A DNA stretch of 64,000 bases from positions 22,501 to 86,500 of the forward strand of contig JAVKOQ010000099.1 in the NCBI GenBank assembly GCA_031835245.1, read 5' to 3'. Below, piece by piece: positions 29,084 through 46,414 of the stretch; the stretch's first letter is position 1, and the number at the start of each line of letters is the position of its first letter. Under the pieces are notes generated by a model. The model ran no database searches. It worked only from the letters and a program-made list of their open reading frames with translations, and was not told the origin of the DNA. Source of the stretch: Balamuthia mandrillaris. Taxonomy: Eukaryota > Discosea > Longamoebia > Balamuthiidae. The translations under genes and the position numbers were made by a program.

Positions 29084-30177
29084 ATGGTACCTGCATACAT
29101 CTCTCTCTCTCGCCCTGTTCTCCTTGCTTTGATCCAGTGTTGTTGCTTCGATCACACCTAAAATATTTTTTGTTTCTCTCGTTGACGCTACAAAAAAAAA
29201 ATAGTACCAATTCGTTCTGTTGGTGAACAAGCAAGGCAAGACCCGCCTTAGCAAATGGTATTCCGTCTATACCAACAAGGAGAAGGCCAGGATCATACGC
29301 GAGGTGTCCACCATGGTGCTTAACCGCAACGTTCGCCACTGCAATATTTTGGAGTGGAGAGACTCCAAAATCATTTACAAACGGTTTGTTTGTTTTTGTA
29401 AAACTTTTTTTATTTGGAAGAAAAAAACTAAGACGCCTTCATCCTCCCTGTTGGTGCAGCTATGCGAGCTTGTTCTTTATCGCCTGTATAGACAACGAGG
29501 AAAACGAGCTCATCACCCTTGAGACGGTTCACCACTACGTGGAAGTCTTGGACAGATACTTTGGCAATGTACGTAGCCTTCTTTCCTTTTTGATGCGCGT
29601 CTTGTCGTTGCGAAGTGAAGAGAGGGGCCGAGAAGAGAGAAAAGAGAGCATGAAGAAGCAGAGAGAGAGAGAGAGAGCATAATGTTGACTTCGTTTGTTT
29701 GCTATTTTCAGGTTTGTGAGCTGGATCTTATCTACGAGTTTCATAAGGTTTGCTTGGCTTTTCTTGACTGTTTCTTCTAGTCCTTCTTCTTGTTCTTCTT
29801 GTTCTTCTTCTTCTTCTTGTTCTTCTTCTTCTTCTTCTTCTTCTTCTTGTTCTTCTTCTTCTTCTTCTTCTTCTTCTTCTTCTTCTCCTGCTTCTTTCTT
29901 TTGCTTCTTTGTGTGTCTGTTTGTACAATTGCACCTATCCTTAAACTGAAACAAAAGGCGTACTTCATCCTGGACGAGCTGTTGATGGCAGGAGAGCTCC
30001 AAGAGTCCAGCAAGCGCTCCATTCTACGTTCTGTTTCTCAACAAGATGTACTTCAGGTACCGCCTTATCGTTTTCTTTCATTTCTTGCATTACCATTTTT
30101 GTTGTAGCTTTTACTTACTTTCGTTTTATCTTCTTTCTTTACAGGATAATCCTAACGACAACAGAGCCGAGCTTTAA
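29084..30177 (+). CDS. AP1S: AP-1 clathrin adaptor sigma subunit (6 exons, 152 aa)
   Basis: Exons 29084-29086, 29205-29383, 29460-29568, 29712-29747, 29958-30056 and 30145-30177. The first coding exon is only the ATG (ATG|gtacctg), joined to atag|TACCAATTC, giving [20 protein letters not shown]. This restores the conserved sigma N-terminus, which is otherwise missing. Family signatures are [56 protein letters not shown] and [13 protein letters not shown]. It is closer to sigma1 (AP-1) than to sigma2, 3 or 4 by eye. It would form the small-chain core of the trans-Golgi clathrin adaptor. Intron 4 contains a (TTC)n repeat. Confidence 0.95.
29779..29886. repeat. (TTC/TTG)n in AP-1 sigma intron 4
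   Basis: TTC repeat with TTG interruptions on the sense strand, between donor 29748 and acceptor 29957. Confidence 0.9.
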
Positions 30178-30369
30178 GCTTTTCCTTCTCTCTATTTTTT
30201 ATTTGCCATTCTACTTTCTTTCAAACTTGTTTTGCTTTATCGCCTCTTTTATCTTCGTCTCTCATCTTTTGACAAAACAAGAAAATAACAAGGACTAGGA
30301 ATGGAGAATGAAAGGAAGAGAGAAAGAAAGAGAGCGAGAAATAGAGAAATAGAGAAATAACAGAGGTTG

Positions 30370-30410
<41 letters not shown>

Positions 30411-30446
30411 ACTGACCAGAAACCGCTCGTCGAAAATAGGAGAGGT

Positions 30447-30495
<49 letters not shown>

Positions 30496-30650
30496 GGAGA
30501 TCGTTATAAGACTAGGAAGAAAGAAGAAAAGAATAAGAATAAAGAAGCAGTTGGCTCTTTTTTCTTTGCATGCGTTCGGTCGGTTAGGTTTCTTTAGATC
30601 TCTACAAAGGGGAAAAAAAGGTCAAAGAAGAAAGGCGAAAAATCTCTCTC
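30178..30650. repeat. gene-free stretch with two (GA)n blocks
   Basis: (GA)n at about 30374-30408 and 30450-30491, separated by 40 bases and each preceded by GAGAGGTTGC or AGAGGTTGC, so the unit is duplicated. It lies between convergent AP-1 sigma and HPt genes. Confidence 0.85.
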
Positions 30651-31034
30651 TCACCAACTGGCCTTATAGTCATCCCAAATCTGGCAAAACTCTGCATACT
30701 CCTTGTGCAAGGCGGGGAACAGGGCCAGCACTTGGTCGTATTTTCCCGCCTTGGCCAGGTCCTCCATCTCCTTGCCCACCTGGCGCACCCCCTCCGCTCC
30801 TATGTTGGCGCTGGAGCCCTTGACGTCGTGGGCCAGCCGCACGCAGGCTTCGTGGTCAGGGTTTTCCCCGGCGATGCCCGCTTGGAGGAGGGGCTCCAGG
30901 CTGGTGGTCATCCGCTCAAACTCGCCCTTGTACTCCTCGATGAGGTCCTCTTCAAACTCGTGATCCCCATCGGAATACTGCAGGAGCTGGTCCAGATGAA
31001 ACTTGGGAGAATTTTTCCAGCGGTCTTGCGACAT
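30651..31034 (-). CDS. histidine phosphotransfer (HPt) protein (127 aa)
   Basis: A single exon from ATG 31034 to TAG 30651. The HPt four-helix bundle is evident: FEEDLIEEYKGEFERMTTSLEPLL, then the phospho-accepting His69 in RLAHDVKGSSANIGA, then GVRQVGKEMEDLAKAG and a last helix LFPALHKEYAEFCQIWDDY. It should relay phosphate from hybrid histidine kinases to response regulators, as RdeA does in Dictyostelium (family knowledge). No partner kinase lies nearby. Length is normal for stand-alone HPt proteins. Confidence 0.95.
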   Translation of the reverse strand: MSQDRWKNSPKFHLDQLLQYSDGDHEFEEDLIEEYKGEFERMTTSLEPLLQAGIAGENPDHEACVRLAHDVKGSSANIGAEGVRQVGKEMEDLAKAGKYDQVLALFPALHKEYAEFCQIWDDYKASW

Positions 31035-33048
31035 GTTTTTTTTGTGTGTGTAGATGTGGAGGTGCTGAAAAACGATAGATAGTGAGGGATATGCGGTGCG
31101 TCGAAGTTTGGGTTTCTGTTGGAGGGCTTGAGGACGATGATGAAAATAATAATAATACTTTGAGATGGGATTGATGAAGTAGAAGACCGATGAAATAGAG
31201 CTGAAAAGGCGAAGAAGCAGAAAGGTGAAGGGAGGAGAGGGGGAAAAAAAGTGGCAGAAGAACCTAGTGTTGAGGGTGCGACAAAGAGAAAAAAAAAATA
31301 ACGAACGGTAAGCTTGCTGCTGACCCCAAGGCGCACTCTTTCTTCTTCCTTCTCCTCTCTCTTCTTCAGCTGTTCACAAACAAATAATAATAATAAAAAA
31401 GGAGGAAGAAAAAAACGGACCCTTTCGTGAAAGACTGACCTCAGCAAGCTTTTTTTTTTTGTTTTGCACAGCTCTCGGTGCACCGTCGCGAGTGAGACAC
31501 AACAAGAAGGCAATACTGACGGGGTTCCAGTGTACTTTTTTCCTTTCTTCCTCGAACGAAGAGGATACGGCCGATATTTACGTGGTTGCCAATGAGCTGT
31601 AATTAAATCGAGACGACACGAGGAATGACGGTGATTATTCACGTCGTCACGACATTGACATAATCTCGGGCCAATCACCTGCGGTATCTTGCACAGATGA
31701 GATATTTCCGGTGAGCCGTTAACTGATAATTCATCCAATTTTCTCTCAAATCATTAAAACAGAAAGCAGCACAAGGCAACCAGCTCTGCGGTCTCTCTGT
31801 CAGTAGCCTTTGCAGTTTTACGTTTCAACCACTCCGGAAGTTCTGTGGAGAAGAACGACAGGAGCACACATACGTGAGCACACACCACGACGGCGCCGTC
31901 TCCCTTGCCAAGGGGCAACATTGGGGCGGAAAAAAAAAAGCAATCCATGAAATTAAGCGTATTATTCCCAGCCAATTGGCAACACTCCGATTGTTTTCCA
32001 TTTTAAGAAATATGGTGACGTAATAGCGACTTTAAAAGGGGTCGATCGAAGCCACCATCTTTCCTAAACCAAAATGCCAGGCCCACGCCCGTTACACGAG
32101 CTTTGCGCAAACCCGAGAACGAGTGTTCCACGCATCCAAAAATTAAATAAAAAGGACCCGCGGCAGAGAGAACGAACACGCACACGAAAACAAAGAAAGA
32201 AGAGGAGAACCACCGACTCAAAAAAAAAAAAGTTCTCGAATCCGATTCCCTTCTCCCAACTCAGCCGACCTTTGCATTTTGATACGAAAAAAAAAACCAA
32301 CGAAAAAAAAAAACAAATCAAAAAAAAAAAGGTATCCTACCCATCCATCGTTGTTCGTCGAGGAAGAGAGAAAGGAAGCGAAAAAAAAAGAAGGAGAGTG
32401 AAAACAAACAACAAGCAAAAAAAAAAAAAAAAAATAAATTTCAGGAAGCTCCTTCCACGGAAAGAAGCAGGCTCCATTCTGGCTGCTTTCCGTGGACTTG
32501 TTGATTGTTTTCCGCTTTTTTTCGGGACTTCTCTCCGCGCTCTTCCCCGCTTCTCATCTTTTTTTGTTGTTGCTGCTACATTTTTTATGTATTTTTTCTT
32601 TGTGTTTAAAACCATTTTTTTTTGGTTCTTTCTTTCTCATTCCAATCGATTGTAATTTATTTTTGTGTGTGTGTTTTTTTTTCGTTTCTTTTTCTATCTT
32701 CTTTTGTTTTCTTTGTTTGTTATTCTCCCTCCTCCATCTTTTCGTAACAATCATCAAGGAGAGTGAGAAGGGAAAGAAGAGAAAGGAATAATTTGGTCAC
32801 TGACTATTTTTTCTCTCCCTCTTTTTTTGTTGTTTGCGTTGATTGGAAAACAAACTTTTACACCAACATAGTTCACTGCCGTGCGCACGTTGTTCACGCT
32901 CCAACGCAGAGAGAGAAGCAGCTTTTCACTTGAGGGAAGAAACCAAACCACATTCATCGATTTCCTCCTTCTCGAAACACACACAAAAAAACAAAAACAA
33001 AACACGGAAAAACAAACAAACGAACAAAAAAAAAACACACGACGAGAG
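31035..33048. other. 2-kb region without a supported gene (HPt and poly(A) polymerase 5' flanks)
   Basis: It is full of A and T homopolymers and low-complexity ORFs. Two GACGAC motifs occur at 31610-31622 (GAGACGACACG) and 31638-31652 (CACGTCGTCACGAC). The last 250 bases are A/C-rich with ACACAC and AAACAAAC runs, a likely 5' leader of the poly(A) polymerase gene. I looked for split exons and saw none with family signatures. Confidence 0.5.
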
Positions 33049-34607
33049 ATGAGAGAAAAGTTGGGCGGCATGGTCATACCTCAACAGTTCCAAACGGGGG
33101 TGGAACAGCCGAGGGAAAAAGTCATCCAAGGACAGAACGTCTACTGTGAATATTGCGACTTTCTCACTCACTCTGGTTTGTTCGGTTCAACCGTTTCTCT
33201 TCCTTTCTTCTCTCTTTCTTCTTTTCTTCTTTGCTTTTTGTTTCTTATTTTCTTCTTTCTTTCTTCTGTTCTTTCTTTTCTCAGAAACGAGTCACGCGAC
33301 TCATCTCACCACAAAGAAGCACAAACGGGCCAAGCAGATGTGGCTCCAGTCTCGGGTGCAGGAACAAGCTCGGAAGGAAGAACGTGCTCGTCGAGAAGAG
33401 GGACACGTTGCTCACCCTCCAGCTTCGGCTCCTCCTTCATCTTCCTCCTCACCGTTGAAAAAGAGCTCTGACAGCAGCAGATCTGAAAGAGTTTCATCTC
33501 CATTGGAAAGAGGAGAATCAACAGGAAACCAAGTTTGGGGCGATGCGAGGCGTGGCAGTACTGCTTCTCCTCTTCTTCCTGCTTCAGCTTCTGCAGAAGA
33601 AGCTCGAAAAAGCGGGAAAAGTGTTGTTGTTAGTGACAGCAGCAGCAGCGGCAATACCAACGGCGGTAAGTTAATGAGTTACAAAGCGGCGCTGCAAAAT
33701 CCATCGCCAAGAGCTTCACCTTCCTCATCTCCTGTTTTTTCTTCTTCCTCCTCCGAAGCATCGTCTTCGTCTTCTTTACCACCCCCACCTCCACCCTTTT
33801 CGCTAAACTCCTCTGCTTCCACTTCACCCTCATCCCCACCACCCCCTTCCACTAATTTACCTTCTTCAGTGGTTGCTTCGAACAAGAAAATAGTTCAAAG
33901 AAGCAACAGCGTAAACAGCGGCGCAGCAGGAGCAGGAGCAACAGGAAGCAACATTGCTCCTCCATCATCAACATCATCCAAAGAGGGTTCCCGTGCTTCA
34001 TCACCGTCACCACAACCACAAAAACAACACCAACAGGTTTGTGCACCTTCGATGACGACAACGACAACGACAACGGCGACGACGACTGCCGCTCCTGCCT
34101 CCAGTGCGGCAGATAACGTCGGCAAGTCATCCAAAAGAAACTCGCGTCGAAAGAGGCAAAGCAACACCAACAGCACCAACAACAGCAAAGCTCAACCAAC
34201 CAATCCTTCTCAACAGCAACAACTTCATGTACAGGACTCTGTGAGTAGTAGCAGCTGCGGACCCAGAAGCGAACTCGAATGGAGAAAGGAAGGAGCCAAT
34301 AACAGCCTTGCAATCAACGTGACAGCAGAGGAGGGCTTGGCGCCCTCTTCGGCTTCAATGCATCCCTCGCAACCACAACAACGGTGTACTTCTCCATCTC
34401 CTTCGTCCTTACTTAATTCCTCTTCGTCCTACGCTGTGAAACGAAAACACGTCGATGACGATGAATGCCATGTCAGTGATGCTGGTGCTGGTGGCACTCC
34501 TGGTTGGATCGACCACAACCACCACCAAAATAACAACAACTATCACCTGCATCCGCATCAACCTCAAGTTCTGGTACTATAGCAACACACACCCACACAC
34601 TCCCTCC

Positions 34608-34648
<41 letters not shown>

Positions 34649-37546
34649 CTTTGCATTTTTTTCGCTTTTCCGCTTATTTTGTCTGTTACTCATTTAATAT
34701 GCATATTTTTTTGGCTTATTTACAGAGATTCCCACCAGGATTGTTTCCTACGACAGCTGCCATTGCTCAACAGCAACAAGTACAGCTCCATGCTCACTCT
34801 TCTTCCCCGTCTTCATCGCCGCCTTCTACTTCCCCTATTGTACCTACTGGTCACTATATTCTTGTAAATGCAGCAACACTTCCTTCTCACCACCCTCATC
34901 ATCATATGACTATCCCTCATTCTAGCTCTCCTGAACAGAGCATGAACCCTTCCGATCACTCTTCCGACTTAACAACAAGACATCTTCCTCACTATCAACA
35001 CCCAATTGCACAGTATCATCATTCTCACCAATACCCTCAGCATCACCATCAACAAACTCATTTGCCCTTAGCACCTTCCTCTCATCCTTCCGCTGATGCT
35101 CCTTCCTTTATTCCTCTTCATCCAGTAACAACACCTTCATCAGACGATGCAAACCACAACAGCAACAGTAACGGCGTTTTGCCTTCCACAATGATGCCTG
35201 CTTTCCATCCAGCGGCTGGCAACCCTTCCAACAAGCCTTTGATTCTTCATGGACCGAGATTCAGGTCTACGCCACCTTGGCTTAAGAATTTCGAAAAGCC
35301 CGAACTTGTTAGGTTTGTTTCTGTCTCCTTTGTTGTCTCTCTCTCTCTCTCTCTCTCTCTCGGATAAATGGAGGAAGCGGAAAGGATGATTCAAACATAA
35401 GAGCACAATTAGCATAGCTTTCATTACCAACAAAACCGCTATGATGACCAAAACGTTTAAGTACCAACCCATAGAATCTGATCGCTTTCCTCTTTCATTT
35501 TATCTCCTACTTTTCTTTAATGTTTTTGTTTTTCAATATTTTGTCTATTTTTACTCACCTCCTTATTCCTCATGATTTGCTTCCTCTTAGTTTAAACGAA
35601 GAGATTCGCGCTTTCTGCAACTTTATCTCTCCTGTTGTAGAGGAAAGAAGGATGCGCGAAGACGTCATTAACAGGATCACGACTGTGGTCAAAAGTCTTT
35701 GGTCCAACACCGAAGTACGAGTATTTGGTTCTTGCTCCACTGACATCTATCTCCCTACCAGGTATTCCTGTCCCCTCTTGGCGTTTTGTTTCTGCTTTCT
35801 TTTATGGGTTTTTTAACTCTTCTGTCCTCTGCCTTCGTCTTCTCACCTATCATAACAAACAAAAAAACACACATTAACAATAGCGACATAGATTTGTGCG
35901 TACTGGGTGTTCGTAGCTGGGGCCGCTCCCCTCTCTTTGCCCTCTCTTCCGCTCTGCGGCGCGGTGGCATTGCCTCCCAAATCCAATGCATAACGACAGC
36001 TCGCGTGCCCATCATCAAGATGGTGGACTACGAGAGCGGCTGTTTGGTGGATATCAGCTTCAACATTCCCAACGGGCCGGCCAACACGGCCATAATTCGG
36101 CGGTACTTGGAGGAACTCCCCGAAGTCAGGCCGTTAGCACTGCTGTTGAAGTATTATTTGAAGCAGTTGGGATTGAATGAACCGTATACCGGAGGCATTG
36201 GGTCCTATACTCTTTTGCTTATGATTATCAGTTATTTGCAAGTACGTTTCTTGATTCTTTCGTTTTTACATTTGTTCTCGTTCTCTCTCTCTCTGTTGGC
36301 GGGATGATAAAAACAATAAGGTCTTGTTCGTCGGAAAATGAATGACGATACCTAAAACGGATTTATCTGATTCTCTCTCTCTCTCTCTCTCTTGCTCTCT
36401 TCTCACTTTTTTAAAAACTAATTCTTGTCGTTTCTGTTTCTCTCCTCTCCCTTTCCCTATAAAAAGATTCATCGACCAGAAGAACCAAAAGAGGAACACA
36501 ACTTGGGTGTACTCCTCTTGGGCTTCCTCGAACTCTACGGGGAACGCTTCAACTACCACCGTACTGGCATCTCCGTCCGCAATGGAGGTTCCTACTTCGC
36601 CAAGTCCTCCCGCGGGTGGGAGGACTGGCAGCAACCCTGGCTACTCTCCGTGGAGGATCCTTGTTTCCCCGAGAACGACGTTAGCCGGTCCTCCTACGCT
36701 ATCATGGAGGTGAGGGACGTCTTTGCCAACGCCTATCGCATTCTCAAACGCGCTTTTGAAAGAAAAGAACGCCGCTTGCAACAACAACAATCTTCATCGA
36801 ATCGTTCTTCTTCGGCATCTCCTCAACAACAACAATCTTCATCGAATCGTTTGCTAGAAAATGATAATGATGACAACAACAATAATTCTTCTTCTTCTTT
36901 GATGGAAGAGGAATTGGATGATGAGTTGTTGAACGCACCGTCGCTGTTGTGCACGATATTGCTACGGGACGAACACATGGAGAGTCATCGCCGCTTCATC
37001 AAGAACTATTACAGAGAGAAGCTCAAACAGCAGCAACAGCTCAAAAACGAGGAAAAGAACAATCGAGAGAACAGCAGCAGCAGCAACAACAGCAAGGAAC
37101 GAAACAACAACTATGGACGAAACTACAACAACAACAACAACAACAATCGAAGGAAGAACAACAATAACAACAATAATAACGGAGAAAGAAGAGGAAAACG
37201 AAATACCAACACCAACAACTCAAATAATGACAACAGCAACAACGAAGAGTTTCGTCAACATAACAACAACAACAATAACAACAATCACGGTAACAACACC
37301 AGCAATAACGGAGGAGACCGGAAAAGACATCGACCCACTTCTTCATCATCAAGAGTGAATGCAAGTGGGGAGCATTCTCCTTTATCTTCTCCCTCTGCCT
37401 CCTCCTCCTCTTCCTCTGCTTCTTCGACACAAAGCAATAACAACAGGAAGAAGAGTTCTTCATCGTCATCGTCTTCTTCCTCGTCACACAAAAATACGAC
37501 GACCCCATCGAACAACAACAACGAAGTAATAGTGTTGGATGACTGA
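33049..37546 (+). CDS. TRF4/PAPD5-type non-canonical poly(A) polymerase with N-terminal C2H2 zinc finger (6 exons, 1203 aa)
   Basis: Exons 33049-33175, 33285-34573, 34726-35312, 35591-35761, 35884-36241 and 36467-37546 join in phase. Residues 33-55 form a C2H2 finger (Cys33-x2-Cys36, His49-x5-His55) split by intron 1. About 600 residues of Ser/Pro/Asn/His-rich disorder follow. The nucleotidyltransferase core (about 640-850) shows FGSCSTDIYLPTSDIDLCV with the GS and DID catalytic elements (Asp726, Asp728) and a third Asp in GCLVDISFN. The PAP-associated domain follows: SYTLLLMIISYLQ, NLGVLLLGFLELYG, FNYHRTGISVRNGG and PENDVSRSSYAIMEV. The tail is Asn/Gln-rich. It should add short A tails to nuclear RNAs for decay (TRAMP-like role). 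Possible alternative start is ATG 33070. Confidence 0.92.
34609..34644. repeat. (CT)n in poly(A) polymerase intron 2
   Basis: CT repeat on the sense strand between donor 34574 and acceptor 34725; a second (CT)n sits in intron 3 at 35337-35361. Confidence 0.85.
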
Positions 37547-37983
37547 ACCCACCCACCACCAAACACTTTAAAAAAAAACACAACATTAAAAAAAAACCCA
37601 AAAAAACCCCCAAAAAAACAAAAACAAAAACAAAAACAAAAACAAAAACAAAAACAAAAAATAAAAATAAAAATAAAAATAAAAATAAAAATAAAAAACT
37701 ATAAAAAAACATCTTTTTTTTAAACGATAAAAGCCGAAGCCCCAAGACTGCTGTAACTGCGCTTGTTCGTTTCCTTCCCTTTGTTTATCGGTTCTCTATC
37801 TCTTCTTTTAACTCTTCGTTCTTCTGTGCGTCGAATGGAATGCAGCCCATGGCTTCCGGGGAGTGTCCGCTGGTCCTCCGTCCGTGCTATAGCCAGAGTA
37901 TAATAACTGAAAACAACCTTTTTTTTTTGTTGTTGGAAGAAAGAAGTGAATGCAGCTCATCGGAGCTGCACCAACAAAGAACG
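37547..37983. other. intergenic with (AAAAAC)n/(AAAAAT)n block
   Basis: 37566-37700 is an A-rich block turning from AAAAAC to AAAAAT units, just after the poly(A) polymerase stop. The rest is the phosphatase 5' flank. Its frame stays open upstream from 37840, but the protein starts best at 37984. Confidence 0.6.
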
Positions 37984-38820
37984 ATGGAGTCAACCACAAA
38001 CCAACAGGAGGAATGGATCGCGCAGCTGAGAAGCGGCAAACAGTTGTCCCAACGTAACGTTCAACGTTTATGCCTCAGAGTAACCGTTCTTCATCTCCAC
38101 ACGATCTCTTTTTTTGTTTTCTCATCTTTCAAAAAAAAAAATAACGTATAGGCCAAAGAGATCTTTCGCTTGGAACCCAACGTGAAGTCGCTTGCGGGTC
38201 CGATAACAATCTGCGGGGACGTTCGTGGTCAGTTTTACGATCTGTTGGAGGTCTTTGGGGTGGGAGGGGACGTTCCTAGCACAAACTTTTTGTTTTTGGG
38301 CAACTACGTGCACAGAGGAGGTACCTCCTCTGGGGTGGAGACGCTCTCCTTGCTATTGGCCTTGAAGGTGAGATACCCCGAGAGAGTCACTTTGTTGAGA
38401 GGCAGCTTTGACAACCAGCAGATCACTCTACAGTTTGTTATAGTTTTTTGCTTCTTCTCGCTCTGTTCTTGTTCTTGTTCTTGTTCTTGTTCTTGTTCTT
38501 GTTCTTGTTCTTGTTCTTGTTCTTGTTCTTGTTCTTGTTCTTGTTCTTGTTCTTGTTCTTGTTCTTGTTTCTGTTCTTGTTCTTCTTGTTCTTCTTGTTC
38601 TTCTTCTTTTCCTGTTGTTTATTATCAGTTCTTTTAACTCTTTTCTCCATTATTCTGTATGTCGAATGGAATGCAGTTATGGTTTCTACGATGAGTGCAT
38701 GCGAAAGTACGGAGATTCGAACGTGTGGAGTTGGCTTACAGGCTTGTTTGACTACTTTCCTCTCGCTGCTCTTATCGAGAATCAAGTACACCATGCTTCT
38801 TCGCTCTCTCTCGCTCTCTG

Positions 38821-38859
<39 letters not shown>

Positions 38860-39560
38860 CCTCTCTCACATCTAAAATCTCATCCCAGATATTTTGTGTA
38901 CACAGTGGACTATCCCCATACATTGATAGCATAGACCAGCTCCACCAGTTGGACCGAACCGACACATCAAGTACGGAAGGACCAATGGTGGATCTTCTCT
39001 GGAGCGAGCCAGATGACAGAACGGGGTGGGGCCTTATGCTCAGCGGAAACAGCAGCTATACATTTGGGGAGGATGTATCTAAGCGGTTTAACCAAGAGAA
39101 CGGATTATCTTTCATCGTGAGAAGTCACCAAATTGTATATGAGGTATCCCCTCTGCCTGTTCGTCATCTTATTCTTATGGCCTAATGCACAACCCTCCAA
39201 AATGAAAGGGTGTTCAATGGCTTCACGACCACCACGTGCTCTCCATTTTCAGCGCACCAAACACTCGTCAGTGTTACAACGAAGCTGTCTTCGTGCAGTT
39301 TGATGAACACTTGCAACCCAACGTGTGCGTATTTTTTGTCTTCTTGTTCACCTAACCATTCTCTTCTGGTGTTGCTAATAATGGTTTCTCTTTACCTCAA
39401 AAAAAAAAAAACAAGTGTTACATTTGATGCAGCCCCAAAGCCTGGCCTGCGCTCCACGAAGTGGATTCCAGCCTATTTCTCGCAAACCACAACCACCACG
39501 ACAGTGACAAACGAGCGAGATGCAAAGCTGTTTAGCGTTGGCGCTACCATGGTCACTTGA
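37984..39560 (+). CDS. PP2A/PP4/PP6-like pseudophosphatase (6 exons, 333 aa)
   Basis: Exons 37984-38079, 38152-38432, 38677-38785, 38889-39143, 39209-39324 and 39416-39560 join in phase. The fold is that of a PPP catalytic subunit from end to end ([51 protein letters not shown]). The metal and catalytic positions are replaced. GDVHG is GDVRG (His to Arg57), GDYVDRG is GNYVHRG (Asp to Asn83, Asp to His86) and GNHE is GSFD (Asn, His and Glu all changed). Only Asp55, the HSGLSP and RSHQ histidines and one arginine remain. It also lacks the C-terminal YFL tail. It is unlikely to hydrolyse phosphate and may be a regulatory decoy binding PP2A/PP4 partners. Confidence 0.88.
38461..38620. repeat. (TTCTTG)n minisatellite in phosphatase intron 2
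   Basis: About 19 tandem hexamers, then TTC/TTG mixtures, inside intron 38433-38676. A (CT)n block lies in the next intron at 38828-38857. Confidence 0.92.
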
Positions 39561-39643
39561 ACAGAAAGCGGAACTGAGTCTTTGTTTCTGTTTGTCGGCG
39601 AAGATGGAAGCGGAGAAAGAAAAATGCAACAGAAAAAAAGGTT

Positions 39644-45343
<5,700 letters not shown>

Positions 45344-46018
45344 TTCCTTCCAATGGCTTGCCCTGCGGGATAAACAACTTGGAGCCGGGGCTGTCCTATT
45401 GTGACTTCTTTTCGCTTTTTTTTTCTCTCGCTACAGCGCACAAAGAAAAAGGCATTTCAATTAATTCCAGGAATATATTTTTGAATTTAATCCACCATGT
45501 CGTCCTGATAAGTTGCTCCTTTTTGTCGACACAATCTGCCTCCAAAATCGGTCAACGGCCTACTTTTGATTTTGTTGACCGACCTGAGGAGGTAAACCGA
45601 TAAGATCTCAAATGAAATTTCAACGGGATTTCAAATTTTATTCATGACGACATGGAAAATATATTTGTTGCCTCGGATCATATAATCAATTTTCCATGAC
45701 GACATGGAAATTTGTAACTAAATTTCATGACGACAGTTCGGCGACCTGATCATCATTTAATTAACCATGGGGCACGTGCGTTCCATGGACGTCTTGGGTT
45801 GACTTGTTGTACAAGATGAAAAGTCCGGAGTCGCTTGGAAGGGATTGGCCAGGTCGTGCGCATTCCTGCTTCCATTCAGGTCGCTGATTTATACCTCGAA
45901 GGTCCTGATGTCAAACCCATCCCACCACACATATTTAAGCCATTCATTCTTTCTTTCATTCCTCTCAACAGATAACATCCACAAGCCAATACAAAACAAC
46001 ACACAGACACTCGAGACA
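45344..46018. promoter_or_regulatory. divergent promoter (RecQ fusion / hemoglobin 2) with clustered GACGACATG motifs
   Basis: Between starts 45343 (minus) and 46019 (plus). Three motif copies: TTCATGACGACATGGAAAAT (45641), the near-palindrome TTTCCATGACGACATGGAAA (45691) and TTTCATGACGACAG (45723). A TATTTAAG box (45930) lies about 90 bases before the hemoglobin ATG. No ORF was seen. Confidence 0.5.
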
Positions 46019-46414
46019 ATGCCTCAAACAAAAGCGGAAGCGGAGAGGACGCTCTATGACGAACTGGGAGGAGAGGCCGCCATCGATGCTGCCGTGGACA
46101 AGTTTTACGAAAAGGTCTTGGCCGATGAGCGCGTCAACTTCTTCTTCGATGGGGTGGACATGCGGAGGCAGGCCCGCATGCAAAAGGGCTTCCTCATCTT
46201 TGCCCTCGGCGGTCCCAGGAGGTACACTGGCAAAGGCATGAAGGTCGCCCACGAGCGGCTAGTCAAGGAGAAGGGCCTCAACGACCTTCACTTTGATGTA
46301 ATCGTGGAGCTGCTCTCTCAGACGCTGAGGGAGATGGGAGTGAGCGAGGAGAACATCGCAAAGGTGGGGGCCAAGTGCGAACCCCTCCGTGGCCCCATCC
46401 TTGGCCGTGAATGA
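46019..46414 (+). CDS. truncated hemoglobin, group I (131 aa), copy 2
   Basis: Intronless frame, same length and nearly the same sequence as the copy at 23985-24380 but on the opposite strand. Heme-contact positions (Tyr30, His91) are unchanged. Differences include VAHERL for VVHERL and DVIVELL for DAIIELL. The leader (CACTCGAGACAATGCC) matches copy 1 for about 15 bases before the ATG, then diverges, so the duplicated unit is little more than the coding region. AATAAA lies at about 46476. Confidence 0.95.
   Translation: MPQTKAEAERTLYDELGGEAAIDAAVDKFYEKVLADERVNFFFDGVDMRRQARMQKGFLIFALGGPRRYTGKGMKVAHERLVKEKGLNDLHFDVIVELLSQTLREMGVSEENIAKVGAKCEPLRGPILGRE

Noticed and set aside
31754-31975. 73-codon minus-strand frame between HPt and the poly(A) polymerase
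   Set aside because: No family signature, no splice partner, and composition like the surrounding spacer.
32074-32655. 193-codon basic frame upstream of the poly(A) polymerase gene
   Set aside because: It is made of A and T homopolymers and AAAC/TTTG repeats with no conserved block; more likely leader or spacer.
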